Part shown: positions 47,610-59,900 of the stretch, piece after piece
How the letters are laid out: each line of letters begins with the position of its first letter
How positions within the stretch are numbered: position 1 is the stretch's first letter
Assembly: GCA_963693085.1 (NCBI GenBank)
Contig: OY856412.1
Span: 1,056,690,244 to 1,056,754,243 of the forward strand
DNA length: 64,000 bases
Direction: 5' to 3'
DNA from: Alisma plantago-aquatica
Taxonomy: Eukaryota > Streptophyta > Magnoliopsida > Alismatales > Alismataceae
Notes under the pieces: generated by a model
The model's database searches: none
What the model saw: only the letters and a program-made list of their open reading frames with translations
What the model was told of the DNA's origin: nothing
Translations under genes and position numbers: made by a program

Positions 47610-48453
47610 TTGATCCTTGAGAAGGACAAGATGAATGAGAATAACTTCCATGAGTGGTTTAGGACATTGAGAATCATTCTCACTCAAGAGTGCAAGCTCT
47701 GTGTACTACAGACACCTGAGCCAAATGAACCCGCTCAGACACCAGAGCCAAATGAACCCACTCCCATTGCGCCTAAGACTGACAGAGATGCTTACAGGAA
47801 GCACTCTGAAGATATAATGGATGTCAAGTGCCTAATGTTGTGCTCAATGAACTTTCAGTTGCAGAGACAATATGAGAACATGGATGTTATTGAGATGGTA
47901 ACAAATCTTAAGAACATGTACTAGGATCAGGCAAGAAAGAGAGATATGATGTCTCTAAGGCATTGTTCAAGTGCAATACGGTAGAAGGATATTTAGTAGG
48001 TACCCATGTACTCAAGTTGATTGGGTATGTGAAGAACCTTTCTAGACTGGGATTTTTCCTATGGGTCAAAAGTTGGCCACATATGTGATTTTACAGTCAC
48101 TGCCAGAGTCATACAGTTAGATTTTCATGAACTACAACATGTACCATTTTGAGAAGTCATTGTTAAAATTAACTGGCAGGTTGAGGATAGCTAAAGCACA
48201 GATGAAGAAGGACAAACCCAAATCTGTGATGATGGTCAGCAGAGGGAAGTCCAAGGGCAAAGGCAAAGATAAGAAGAGTTCTAAAGCTAGCAGGATACCA
48301 AAGTCTTCTGCACTAAAAACTAAGGGAGGAGTGAATAGGGAAGCAAAGTGTCAGCATTATCACCAGCCTAGACAGTGGAAAAAGAATTGTCCTCTTTATC
48401 TGGAGGAACTTAGGAAGAATAAGGAGATAGATATCTCCACTTTAGGACCCTAG
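47610..48453 (+). pseudogene. Copia Gag relic with degenerate zinc knuckle
   Basis: The first open part (47610-47924) has the Copia Gag core (NNFHEWFRTLRIIL, the acidic insert with two PEPNEP repeats, DVKCLMLCSMN, LQRQYENMD) and stops at TAG 47922-47924. Recognisable Gag continues in shifted frames, with shifts near 47935 and 48055 and another TAG at 48118-48120. It then reopens (48127-48453) through the helical part, a Lys-rich stretch and the zinc knuckle. The knuckle keeps only two of its four metal ligands: it reads CQHYHQPRQWKKNC, with Tyr and Gln where the second Cys and the His should be. Gag would coat the RNA in virus-like particles; this copy cannot. Confidence 0.85.
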
Positions 48454-48744
48454 AAGAAGTAAGCTAGTATTGTGCGGAGCAAGACTTGTTGTCACTACAA
48501 TTGGGATATGTCAGAATTCTAAGCCTAATGGGTGTGTAATAGAATTAGTGAATTTCTATTATGTATTTGCCACTAATGGAAACATCATGTATCTTGTATG
48601 AATAAGAGTATTATGAATAATTGATATTTTAAAAGATAAGATCTTGAATGGTAGTGCCCTATGTCTCATAATCTATGGTCGATAGTTCTAGAGACAAATA
48701 TGTGTAACACATATGTTGAATGACTCTATGACTCAAACAATACC
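48454..48744 (+). pseudogene. Copia protease-region relic
   Basis: Follows the Gag relic and should hold the protease and the start of the integrase. Only scattered resemblance remains and no protease active site is readable. It stops at the chromovirus insertion. Confidence 0.5.
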
Positions 48745-48749
48745 TATAA
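48745..48749. repeat. target-site duplication TATAA (left)
   Basis: TATAA before the chromovirus is repeated at 59927-59931 after it. The insertion split the Copia element between its protease and integrase relics. Confidence 0.95.
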
Positions 48750-51700
48750 TGTGACGACCCCAATTTCTACATACTTTCCTTAGTGACATATACAGATATG
48801 CGTGCACTCATATCTATAAATGTCAAAAGGGAAAATAACAGAAATCAAGATAGCCAACTTAAATCAGAGATAAGCCAAGATCAAGTTCACATCATAGCAA
48901 ATAGCCACACAACATTTCATTCAACAATATAAGATAAAGTCATACATATTGATACTGGAGAAAGAAATAAGTCTATGATTATTACATTGGATCTCAACAT
49001 CCTCAACATAATCTGGTGAAAGAAATAAACTAGCATCTAGCAAGAAAGAGATGAGAGGACTAGGTCTATCTAATAAATCCTCCACGCTTATTATTTGTGC
49101 CTTCATGTACTTTGAATATGCATTGCGCTTTAATCATCAATTGTTCCTTGTACCTAGAAAATACGAGAAACAAAAACATCAACAAAGTTGGTACGTGGAA
49201 TAAAAGCTATACTATGCTGGCATATAAAATACTCGAATTGAAGAAGAAGAAAGAGAACGTTATTTAAGGGCAAAAAATCAGGTAATCCCAAGTTATTAGC
49301 CTCATTTATAGTGAACATGCATTACTATGGTGGACTAGCACATAATTGCATAAATAGTGGGCCCTTCCCCGTGTACCTTGTACTCTAGGGATCTCCCCGT
49401 ATACCATGTACTCTAGGGAGGTTCTAGTCAACATTAAAGCTTTCCCTCTCTAATAGGGAGTTTAATGAGCACCACTAGTAACTACATTTCACTTATATTC
49501 AATTATGTTCTTTTATGTTCAAGGCGGTAAATCATCAACTAATCATATATCAACATCCATCAATGTATATCAATTTCATGCAAACAATTACATATACTTA
49601 ACATCCAGCAAAAACTAGTCATATAATTATATCCACGTACCTCTAAATCTCAGATCTGGATTCCACAAGTCCTAAGTTAGGAGAAGATAATAGATCACCC
49701 TGAAATGTAAACAAAACCCTAAGTTACTATGGATTCTCATTATTCCACATTAGGGCTTCTTATTAGGGTTTAGGTCATTTAGAGGGGTCACCTAGGATAT
49801 ATAGGATTCCGAGTTGGGGTCTGAGATTAGAGTCGTCCAGGTTATAAAAGGTCATTTCAGTTATTAGGGTTTCCATAAATTGTACTTCATAATCATGATG
49901 AGGTGAGAAACCTAGAATTTAGGGTTCTTCTCCATTATTACATCAACTATCTTCCTTAGGTACGATTTCGAGTAACATTATGACCAAGATCATAATTAGG
50001 ATTTAAATCTTCCCAAGACAGAAATAAAATCAGTTATAACCTTTATTCCACAAAACAATGTATTAAAAAGGTCATTAGAGATGGTTCGCCATATTTTTCA
50101 AAAAGGGTTCAGATCCAGGTCATGATTATATTTTATTTAGATAGCTTGGATTTTTCTGATGAAAATGGTATATTTATTCGATATTTTCTGATAATCCTAC
50201 CATTTTCTAGAGTTTTCTTAAGATCTGACCAATCAGGAAAATTCTAAAGAATTTAAATGAAAATAAAAAAAAGATTTGCGAGCTCTGACTCGCGGATCAT
50301 GCGAGGGATCCGACCAACCGGACCCTCTCACTGACCCGCGAGCAAGCGCTCATCTAAGCGGGGTCAGGATCACTGAAATGTCAGGAATACCCCTGACTCC
50401 TTCCTGTTGGGCTCGTGTCCGGGTGAGGGTGAGAAAGGGAAATCACCCATCCGAATGTTCCTGCTCGCACCATGGCTGCAGCGAGGAATCGGGGGAGAGC
50501 TAGACTGATTTCTAGGATGAACTAGACTACTCTGGTCATTGGGTTGAGTTCGCAGGTTCACGACGGTTGTGGGGAGGTCGGGCTCGTCGGAGAAGGTGGT
50601 CTAGGTGTCGATTTCCGTTCAAAACAGGCTAGCACAGGCCGAAGAGGAAAGTTGGGAATTACCTGCCCTCGAGTTGGATTGAGGGAGTCCACAGCTTCGC
50701 GGAGGTCTGCTGAGGTGCTCACGAACCTCCTTCGGCTCCAAGCAGGCTCCTACCTTGCTCGCGGTGAAGCTTTCGAGCTTGGTTGCGGCGGCTTGTCGAC
50801 CCGGAGTTCAAGGCCTTCGCGGCTCCAACCGAGGATGTCGGTCGCCTCGCCGAGACTCCTAGATGGTGCGGTCGAGTGTGATTGAGAGGAGAGGACCGCT
50901 AGAGGGAGGACGAGGTCGAAGTCCGGCGAGCAGAGGGTGCTTGAGGTCAGGGAGTAAGGGGTGATCTCGGTTGCAATTGAGGGTTTCATGAGACTAAAAG
51001 GTAGGTTGCGTAGCTACTGGACTCCTTAAATAGGAGTGGGGGGTGCTAGCAAGGAGAGCCCTAAATTGGCTGCCGCCGCCAGTGAGAGGCGCGAGAGCTC
51101 GGGAGATCGTTCTCCCAGATCCGGTGGAGAGGGATGACGTGGTGAGGGTTGTTGAGTTCGGTTTCGCGAGTAGAATCGGTCATCCAATGATCTCGCGCGA
51201 TCGTTGTGGGAGTTGTGCGCACGAGGCAGCCGTTGGGGTCGGCACACTGCTGGGCGTCGAAGCCGAAGGATGCGGAAGGTAGGAGACGGGTCCTGGACCC
51301 TAGGATCGAGATGGAGCCGCGGCCTTCAGATCGAACGGCTGAGATCAAACCCAGCAAAGGGCCGCGCCCAAGCAAAGGGAAAGATGGGCCGCGTGACAAT
51401 TAAATGTCCAAATTAATTGTAAACCTTAGTCCTTGGCTAGTTTAGGTGATATAATACACAAACTTTCAAAAGTAGAAACTCTAAATTGGTAGCTCCAATT
51501 GAAATGAGATTTTTGGCATAGTTTTATAATGCTATGATTTAGCTATGGTGCAAAATTAGAGTCCCAATTTGATTATTGACTATGTCAATTGATTAATGTC
51601 ATGATACTTGTATTATTGACTTTATGTACCATTATGGATGGTCTTAAGTGAAATTAATAATCCACTAAATCAAATTATTTAGAGAGATGATCAAGGGCAT

Positions 51701-51770
51701 AAATGGAACAATTAAAATTGTAAGAGAGAGGAATTAAATAATAATATATTTAAAAACTCACTCTGTCACA
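48750..51770 (-). repeat. 3' LTR of chromovirus
   Basis: 3021 bp. The first part is AT-rich; a GC-rich block (about 50276-51400) includes a minus-strand TATA-like CCTATTTAAGG at 51024-51034. The open frames in the block are not family-like. Confidence 0.95.
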
Positions 51771-51783
51771 TTCTCCCCTCCTT
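51771..51783 (-). promoter_or_regulatory. polypurine tract of chromovirus
   Basis: On the minus strand AAGGAGGGGAGAA lies directly before the 3' LTR and 23 bases after the pol stop codon. Confidence 0.9.
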
Positions 51784-51806
51784 AAAAAGAATTTTGTCCC
51801 CAAAAT

Positions 51807-54800
51807 TCAAGCAGCCTGGAAAAGATATGGATACTTTTTCTCAACCTCGGTCTTTAGCTCCCAGGTGGCATATGTTTCATCATGGTGGCTCCAGAGAACT
51901 TTCACCATTTCAATTTGACGATTACTGCGAAGCTCCTTTGTCTTGAAGTCGAGAATTCTGACTGGGGACTCAGCATATGACAGATCATCCTTCAATTCAA
52001 GAGGCTCATGATTTAAGATATGACTGGAATCTTTGACATAGGGCTTCAGATTAGATACATGAAACACATTATGCATGGCACTATACTGAGGTGGCAAAGC
52101 AAGACGATAGGCACATTCACCAACCCTTTCTAGAATCTCGAAGGGTCCAACATAACGAGGACTGAGCTTTCCTTTGTTCTTGGCCAAAGCTCGAATAGGT
52201 CGGATTTTCAGAAATACATGGTCACCCTCCTTGAATTGACGTTCTTGACGGTGAGCATCTGCATAAGACTTTTGCCTATCCTGTGCTCGCTTCATTCTCT
52301 GCCTAATCAATGCAACCTTATCAGAATACAACTGCATCTCCTCGGATTTCATCAGGGTACGCTCTCCGACATCATCCCAGTGTAAAGGTGATCTGCATGG
52401 TCGACCATAAAGAGCTTCATAGGGAGGCATCCCAATGCTTGCCTGATAGCTGTTATTATAGGCGAACTCTGCTAAAGGCAAGTAATAGTCCCACGAGCCT
52501 TCCCAGTCTAGAACACAAGCTCGTAGAAGGTCCTCCAGAATCTGTACTGTACGTTCTGACTGTCCGTCTGTTTGCGGATGGTAGGCTGTACTGAAGTTCA
52601 ACTTGGTACCCAATTCCTCTTGAACCTGCTTCCACAACTTTGATGTGAACTTTGGGTCCCTGTCTGAGACAATAGATGCTGGAACTCCATGTAGGCGTAC
52701 TATCTCCCGTATGTAGAGATCTGCCAACTCAGAAACCTTTGCGGTAGTCTTCACAGGAAGAAAATGAGCTGATTTAGTGAGACAATCCACGATGACCCAT
52801 GCAGCGTCGTATCCCTTCCTGGTCCTGGGTAATCCCACCACGAAATCCATGGTGATGTGTTCCCATTTCCATTCCGGAATCTCGAGGGGTTGTAGTAGAC
52901 CGCCTGGTCTCTGATGTTCGGCCTTAATCCTTTGACATGTCAAACACCTGGACACGAAATCGGCAATATCACGCTTCATGCCCCTCCACCAAAACTGACA
53001 TTGTAGGTCTTTGTACATTTTTGTTGTGCCTGGATGAACTGTGTACTTGGACCCATGCGCCTCATTTAGGATTGATGTCTTTATAGCTGACTGCTCAGGA
53101 ACCCATATACGATTCTTGTAACGGAGACCTCCATCCAGACCCACGGCCAGATGTGTTTGCGGCTTTGACAGAAGGGAAGAGAGCTCTGCAAGATCGGGAC
53201 TAGCCTTTTGTGCCTCAAGAAGTTCGAAATGCAGGTTGGACGTGATGGAAATGTTATTGACATGCACACGATCAGACAAAAACTGCGGCTTCCAGCCCAC
53301 TAGATCCTCCATGTTCCTCCATTCGGGGACAGAAAGAGATGCACATACTGCCCTTTTTCTACTAAGGGCATCAGCGACTACATTTGCCTTACCCGGATGG
53401 TAGGCAATAGTGAAATCGTAGTCCTTTAGGTATTCAATCCATCGTCGTTGACGCAGATTCAAGTCCTTCTGAGTCAGGATGTACTTCAGGCTTTTGTGGT
53501 CGGTGAAGATGTCAAACGTTGCCCCGTACAGGTAGTGCCTCCAGATCTTGAGGGCATGAATGATTGCAGCTAATTCCAAATCATGTGTGGGATAATTAAG
53601 TTCATTGGGTTTTAGCTGTCTAGAAGCAAAGGCCACTACTTTACCATTCTGCTGCAGGACACATCCTAACCCATTCCTCGAAGCATCAGTGAATATCAAA
53701 AACCCTTCGTTGCCAGAAGGTAGAATAAGGACAGGAGCCGACGTCAACTTCTGCTTTAACTGCTGGAAACTGGACTCACAAGTATCTGACCATATAAAAT
53801 GCTCATCCTTCCGAGTAAGCTTGGTTAGAGGGAGTGCAATTTTGGAGAAATTTGGAATAAAACGACGATAATATCCGGCCAGTCCCAAGAAACTCCGAAT
53901 TTCAGAAGGATTACGAGGAGGTTGCCAATCAAGTACAGCAGAGACTTTGGCGGGATCAACCGATATACTACCTCCAGAAATGACATGCCCAAGAAACATA
54001 ACCTTATCTATCCAGAACTCACATTTTGAAAGTTTGCCATAAAACTTCTGGGTTCGAAGAATGTCAAGAACTGATCGTAAGTGTTCACGGTGTTTTTCCA
54101 TAGAATCAGAATAGATCAGGATATCATCAATGAAGACGACCACAAACTCATCAAGATAGGGTTGGAAGACTTTGTTCATCAGATTCATAAATACCCCTGG
54201 TGCATTGGTCAACCCGAATGGCATCACCAGAAATTCGTAATGCCCATAACGAGTTCGAAAAGCAGTTTTAGAAATATCAGAATCCTTGACTTTGAGCTGA
54301 TGGTATCCAGAACGGAGATCAATCTTTGAGAAAACTTTAGCAGTACGAAGCTGATCGAAAAGGTCATCAATACGAGGAAGGGGATACTTGTTTTTAATAG
54401 TAGCTTGGTTCAACATGCGGTAGTCAATACACATACGCATAGAACCATCCTTCTTTTTAACAAAAAGAACACGAGCTCCCCAGGGGGAGACACTAGGATG
54501 AATGAAGCCTTTGTCGAGAAGTTCTTGCAACTGTTTCTTCAACTCCATCAGCTCAGCAGGAGCCATCCTATACGGTGCCCTAGAAATCGGAGTGGTTCCA
54601 GGAAGAAGATTTATGGAGAACTCAATGTCTCTATTTGGAGGTAGCCCAGGAAGCTCCTCCGGAAAAACGTCAGGGAAGTCACGTACCACCTCCAGACTTT
54701 CTACAGGCCCGCTACTAGGACTGGTCTCTGAGACTAATGCGAGGAAGACTTTACATCCCTTAGAAATGAGCTTTTTATCTTTAAGAGAGGAGATTATAAT

Positions 54801-55177
54801 ATTATTACAGAATCCTCTTCCTCTAGGGATTTTCACAGGATAAGAATGAGGTTGAGAGAGAACGACCGTCTTGTTTCTACAGTCAATGTGAGCATGGTAT
54901 GTGTAAAGCCAGTCCATACCAAGTATAACATCAAAGTCTTCCATAGTTAAGAGAATGAATTCAAAGGGCATATCATGATTTTCATATTTAAGAGAAAGTT
55001 CATTAGTTTTCTGTAAAGTTGTGAGTATTTTGCCACTCGGAGTAGACACGTCCAGAACATATCCCAAATCCCGTATGTGAAGATTTAATATGGATGCCAG
55101 AGTTCGAGAAATAAAAGTGTTGGTAGATCCCGAGTCAAATAATGCCTTGACAGGATGACCATTTAATAATACAATGC
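51807..55177 (-). CDS. Pol polyprotein: protease, reverse transcriptase, RNase H, integrase, chromodomain
   Basis: Open from the proposed splice acceptor (55177) to the stop at 51807. Protease active site FDSGS lies at about 55125-55142. Numbering from the in-frame TTG at 55067, domains are: end of protease to about 75; reverse transcriptase about 175-350 with [10 protein letters not shown] and catalytic FIDD (312-315); RNase H about 455-570 (FTDAS, FTDHKSL, ADALSRK); integrase zinc finger H671, H678, C708, C711; integrase core D741, D802, E838 (a D,D35E spacing); chromodomain about 1035-1086 ending at the C-terminus. All key residues are present. It makes the enzymes that copy the RNA to DNA and insert it; chromodomains direct some relatives to heterochromatin. 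No ATG lies near the start of this frame, so it must be made as a fusion with Gag. The frame is intact, a sign of recent activity. Confidence 0.95.
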
Positions 55178-55250
55178 CTACATAAGGAAATCAAATTATG
55201 AATAGTTGCAGGCATGAGAAAGTTCTTGAATTATAAAGAATTTAGGTTAC
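55178..55250 (-). other. putative 73-nt intron joining gag to pol
   Basis: On the minus strand the segment starts GTAACC (from 55250) after GAAG and ends TTTCCTTATGTAG (to 55178) before GC: GT...AG borders with an AT-rich body and a pyrimidine-rich 3' end. It contains the gag stop codon (55231-55233) and the stop that limits the pol frame upstream (about 55190). Removing it completes a glycine codon across the junction and yields one open frame of 1490 amino acids. Gag and pol frames do not overlap, so a simple ribosomal frameshift cannot link them. About 73 nt is near the lower limit for plant introns. Splicing is inferred from sequence only. Confidence 0.65.
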
Positions 55251-56352
55251 CTTCACAGAGCTGGTTTGGATTTGCCTTGGCCTCTTCTGCGTTTACTGCA
55301 AACACCCTGCCATTGCGGTGTCCTTGAGGCTGCGGAGCACCACCCGCCGGATTGCCAAAGATGGAGGGAGTGGGGCACTTGGCGACGAAATGACCCTCCT
55401 TTTTGCAGTTATAGCATACGGGCTTGGTGTGGCGGCATACTCCACCATGGTGTCGTCCGCAAGTCTTGCACTTCGGGTGGACAATCTTTTGTTGATTTCG
55501 ATTGTTCTTCTGTCCTCCTTTCCCTGAACCTCCTCCTTTCCCTGATCCCTTGTTGTTATGGCCTGGGTGGAACTTCTTAAACTTATCCTCTTCAGTTGTG
55601 GTTAACCCTAAGTATCCCATGCTAGAAGGTTTTTGCATGCCCTGCTCTCTCTCCTGCTTGAGGGCCATATCTAGGGCTTCATCTATGCTTCTGGGACGAG
55701 AGGCTATGACTAGGGTTTTTAGGTGGGCGGAAAGGCAGTCAACATAGTGTTCAGTAAGACGGTCTTCAGTCCTGATGGGTGCATAACGTTCCAGAAGCCT
55801 AAACTTCCGGGTGTAATCAGCTACTGACAGACTACCCTGCCTTAACTCCATGTACATCTTCTCCTTCCTCTTCCTCTCAGCTATGGGCATAAAACGATAT
55901 GTGAAGAGGTTTTTAAAGGCTGCCCACTCCATGTTGTCTACTTCCTCACCCCTATTCCCGCCATAGTTCTCCCACCAGATTTTTGCCCCTCCCTTAAGCA
56001 TATGGGTGGCGAACCTAACCTTCTTCTCATTAGGTACTTCTAGGGTATGAAAACCATTCTCTATGGTCAAAATCCAGGCTTCAACCTTATCCATAACCTC
56101 AGGCTGATCCTCACCCCAAAAAGAATCAAGGTTTAGTTTAATAAAATCTATCACTGTCACCTCTTTCTTCTTAGATGGGCTGGGTTCTGGGGTTCCTTTT
56201 GTGGCGAGGGTTTCCATAAAATCTAAAAGGATTTTCTTCTGTTCTTCCCACCTTTCCTTGGCCTCAGCATCGGGATCAGGTACTTCAGAGGTTTCACGTT
56301 CTTTTCTTTTCTTAGAGGATGATTCCTCTGAGCTGCGAGTCTTAGGAGGCAT
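55231..56352 (-). CDS. Gag polyprotein (373 aa unspliced)
   Basis: Starts at ATG 56352, the first Met of the open frame, with a Lys/Glu-rich N-terminus (TRSSEESSSKKRKERE). The Gag core is about residues 75-235 (VEAWILTIENGF, GGAKIWWENY, FKNLFTYRFMP, ADYTRKFRLLERYAP). A Gly/Lys/Asn-rich stretch follows (265-290), then CKTCGRHHGGVC (295-306) and the zinc knuckle CYNCKKEGHFVAKC (313-326). It forms the particle shell and binds the genomic RNA. If unspliced, translation ends at 55231 and gives Gag alone. If the 73-nt segment is removed, the last Gag residue is around 368 and reading continues into protease. Alternative splicing could thus set the Gag:Pol ratio; that is inference. Confidence 0.93.
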   Translation of the reverse strand: MPPKTRSSEESSSKKRKERETSEVPDPDAEAKERWEEQKKILLDFMETLATKGTPEPSPSKKKEVTVIDFIKLNLDSFWGEDQPEVMDKVEAWILTIENGFHTLEVPNEKKVRFATHMLKGGAKIWWENYGGNRGEEVDNMEWAAFKNLFTYRFMPIAERKRKEKMYMELRQGSLSVADYTRKFRLLERYAPIRTEDRLTEHYVDCLSAHLKTLVIASRPRSIDEALDMALKQEREQGMQKPSSMGYLGLTTTEEDKFKKFHPGHNNKGSGKGGGSGKGGQKNNRNQQKIVHPKCKTCGRHHGGVCRHTKPVCYNCKKEGHFVAKCPTPSIFGNPAGGAPQPQGHRNGRVFAVNAEEAKANPNQLCEGNLNSL

Positions 56353-56890
56353 CCTTAAATTAATTTGAACATATTAGATTATTACTTCAACAATTATTCT
56401 TGTCACAATTATTATTATTTTCACATGATAGTTTATTATCCTCATGATTTAATGATTAATATTCTGAATGTTATGACTTAGGGAGGATATCCTAAAATCC
56501 TTATCAGTCGATCCTTAGGACTTTCTAAATAGAGAGACTCCTTCCTAACCTTATTACAGGGGTAAGAGGGAAAGTTTAATTTATTTCAAAGCATAGATTA
56601 GAGGGAGGAATTTTTCCTATAGAAGAGGTGAGAGGGAAAATCTATAGATGAGAAAATTCCTAATTTAAGGTATGCCCAAGAATAGGGGACACTTAGGATA
56701 TCGGCCAGGTAGACTTATACTGCCATCAAGGTAGCCTCGTGATTGCCAAGCTAAGTGGCTCGGAGACTTTAGTCAGACCCATGGCAGATGCTATCCTAGA
56801 CACCTCAACCCTTCACATCCCTAACTCAAGGACTACCCTAGACTCATAATAGGGTGAATGAAAGTCATGTGACTATGATGTGTGAACCTT
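56353..56890 (-). other. 5' leader of chromovirus RNA
   Basis: 538 bp between primer site and gag start, minus strand. Non-coding. It should hold the packaging and dimerisation signals of the genomic RNA, which I cannot pinpoint. Confidence 0.6.
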
Positions 56891-56903
56891 GGCTCTGATA
56901 CCA
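56891..56903 (-). promoter_or_regulatory. primer binding site, tRNA-iMet
   Basis: TGGTATCAGAGCC on the minus strand, two bases inside the 5' LTR: a perfect match to the usual plant tRNA-iMet site. Confidence 0.95.
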
Positions 56904-56905
56904 AC

Positions 56906-59900
56906 TGTGACGACCCCAATTTCTACATACTTTCCTTAGTGACATATACAGATATGCGTGCACTCATATCTATAAATGTCAAAAGGGAAAATAACAGAAA
57001 TCAAGATAGCCAACTTACATCAGAGATAAGCCAAGATCAAGTTCACATCATAGCAAATAGCCACACAACATTTCATTCAACAATATAAGATAAAGTCATA
57101 CATATTGATACTGGAGAAAGAAATAAGTCTATGATTATTACATTGGATCTCAACATCCTCAACATAATCTGGTGAAAGAAATAAACTAGCATCTAGCAAG
57201 AAAGAGATGAGAGGACTAGGTCTATCTAATAAATCCTCCACGCTTATTATTTGTGCCTTCATGTACTTTGAATATGCATTGCGCTTTAATCATCAATTGT
57301 TCCTTGTACCTAGAAAATACGAGAAACAAAAACATCAACAAAGTTGGTACGTGGAATAAAAGCTATACTATGCTGGCATATAAAATACTCGAATTGAAGA
57401 AGAAGAAAGAGAACGTTATTTAAGGGCAGAAAATCAGGTAATCCCAAGTTATTAGCCTCATTTATAGTGAACATGCATTACTATGGTGGACTAGCACATA
57501 ATTGCATAAATAGTGGGCCCTTCCCCGTGTACCTTGTACTCTAGGGATCTCCCCGTATACCATGTACTCTAGGGAGGTGCTAGTCAACATTAAAGCTTTC
57601 CCTCTCTAATTGGGAGTTTAATGAGCACCACTAGTAACTACATTTCACTTATATTCAATTATGTTCTTTTATGTTCAAGGCGGTAAATCATCAACTAATC
57701 ATATATCAACATCCATCAATGTATATCAATTTCATGCAAACAATTACATATACTTAACATCCAGCAAAAACTAGTCATATAATTATATCCACGTACCTCT
57801 AAATCTCAGATCTGGATTCCACAAGTCCTAAGTTAGGAGAAGATAATAGATCACCCTGAAATGTAAACAAAACCCTAAGTTACTATGGATTCTCATTATT
57901 CCACATTAGGGCTTCTTATTAGGGTTTAGGTCATTTAGAGGGGTCACCTAGGATATATAGGATTCCGAGTTGGGGTCTGAGATTAGAGTCGTCCAGGTTA
58001 TAAAAGGTCATTTCAGTTATTAGGGTTTCCATAAATTGTACTTCATAATCATGATGAGGTGAGAAACCTAGAATTTAGGGTTCTTCTCCATTATTACATC
58101 AACTATCTTCCTTAGGTACGATTTCGAGTAACATTATGACCAAGATCATAATTAGGATTTAAATCTTCCCAAGACAGAAATAAAATCAGTTATAACCTTT
58201 ATTCCACAAAACAATGTATTAAAAAGGTCATTAGAGATGGTTCGCCATATTTTTCAAAAAGGGTTCAGATCCAGGTCATGATTATATTTTATTTAGATAG
58301 CTTGGATTTTTCTGATGAAAATGGTATATTTATTCGATATTTTCTGATAATCCTACCATTTTCTAGAGTTTTCTTAAGATCTGACCAATCAGGAAAATTC
58401 TAAAGAATTTAAATGAAAATAAAAAAAAGATTTGCGAGCTCTGACTCGCGGATCATGCGAGGGATCCGACCAACCGGACCCTCTCACTGACCCGCGAGCA
58501 AGCGCTCATCTAAGCGGGGTCAGGATCACTGAAATGTCAGGAATACCCCTGACTCCTTCCTGTTGGGCTCGTGTCCGGGTGAGGGTGAGAAAGGGAAATC
58601 ACCCATCCGAATGTTCCTGCTCGCGCCATGGCTGCAGCGAGGAATCGGGGGAGAGCTAGACCGATTTCTAGGATGAACTGGACTACTCTGGTCATTGGGT
58701 TGAGTTCGCAGGTTCATGACAGTTGTGGGGAGGTCGGGCTCGTCGGAGAAGGTGGTCTAGGTGTCGATTTCCGTTCAAAACAGGCTAGCATAGGCCGAAG
58801 AGGAAAGTTGGGAATTACCTGCCCTCAGGTTGGATTGAGGGAGTCCACAGCTTCGCGGAGGTCTGCTGAGGTGCTCACGAACCTCCTTCGGCTCCAAGCA
58901 GGCTCCTACCTTGCTCGCGGTGAAGCTTTCGAGCTTGGTTGCGGCGGCTTGTCGACCCGGAGTTCAAGGCCTTCGCGGCTCCAACCGAGGATGTCAGTCG
59001 CCTCGCCGAGACTCCTAGATGGTGCGGTCGAGTGTGATTGAGAGGAGAGGACCGCTAGAGGGAGGACGAGGTCGAAGTCCGGCGAGCAGGGGGTGCTTGA
59101 GGTCAGGGAGTAAGGGGTGATCTCGGTTGCAATTGAGGGTTTCGTGAGACTAAAAGGTAGGTTGCGTAGCTACTGGACTCCTTAAATAGGAGTGGGGGGT
59201 GCTAGCAAGGAGAGCCCTAAATTGGCTGCCGCCGCCAGTGAGAGGCGCGAGAGCTCGGGAGATCGTTCTCCCAGATCCGGTGGAGAGGGATGACGTGGTG
59301 AGGGTTGTTGAGTTCGGTTTCGCGAGTAGAATCGGTCCTCCAATGATCTCGCGCGATCGTTGTGGGAGTTGTGCGCACGAGGCAGCCGTTGGGGTCGGCA
59401 CACTGCTGGGGGTCGAAGCCGAAGGATGCGGAAGGTAGGAGACGGGTCCTGGACCCTAGGATCGAGATGGAGCCGCGGCCTTCAGATCGAACGGCTGAGA
59501 TCAAACCCAGCAAAGGGCCGTGCCCAAGCAAAGGGAAAGATGGGCCGCGTGACAATTAAATGTCCAAATTAATTGTAAACCTTCGTCCTTGGCTAGTTTA
59601 GGTGATATAATACACAAACTTTCAAAAGTAGAAACTCTAAATTGGTAGCTCCAATTGAAATGAGATTTTTGGCATAGTTTTATAATGCTATGATTTAGCT
59701 ATGGTGCAAAATTAGAGTCCCAATTTGATTATTGACTATGTCAATTGATTAATGTCATGATACTTGTATTATTGACTTTATGTACCATTATGGATGGTCT
59801 TAAGTGAAATTAATAATCCACTAAATCAAATTATTGAGAGAGATGATCAAGGGCATAAATGGAACAATTAAAATTGTAAGAGAGAGGAATTAAATAATAA

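Noticed and set aside
50276..51416. Several frames of 60-137 codons in the GC-rich block of the chromovirus LTRs (also 58432-59572)
   Set aside because: Promoter/leader-type GC-rich DNA with open frames on both strands, no domains and no consistent start. The frames change length between the two LTRs through single substitutions.
55178..55250. Ribosomal frameshift as the gag/pol link
   Set aside because: The two frames do not overlap: gag stops at 55231 and the pol frame is closed upstream of about 55190.
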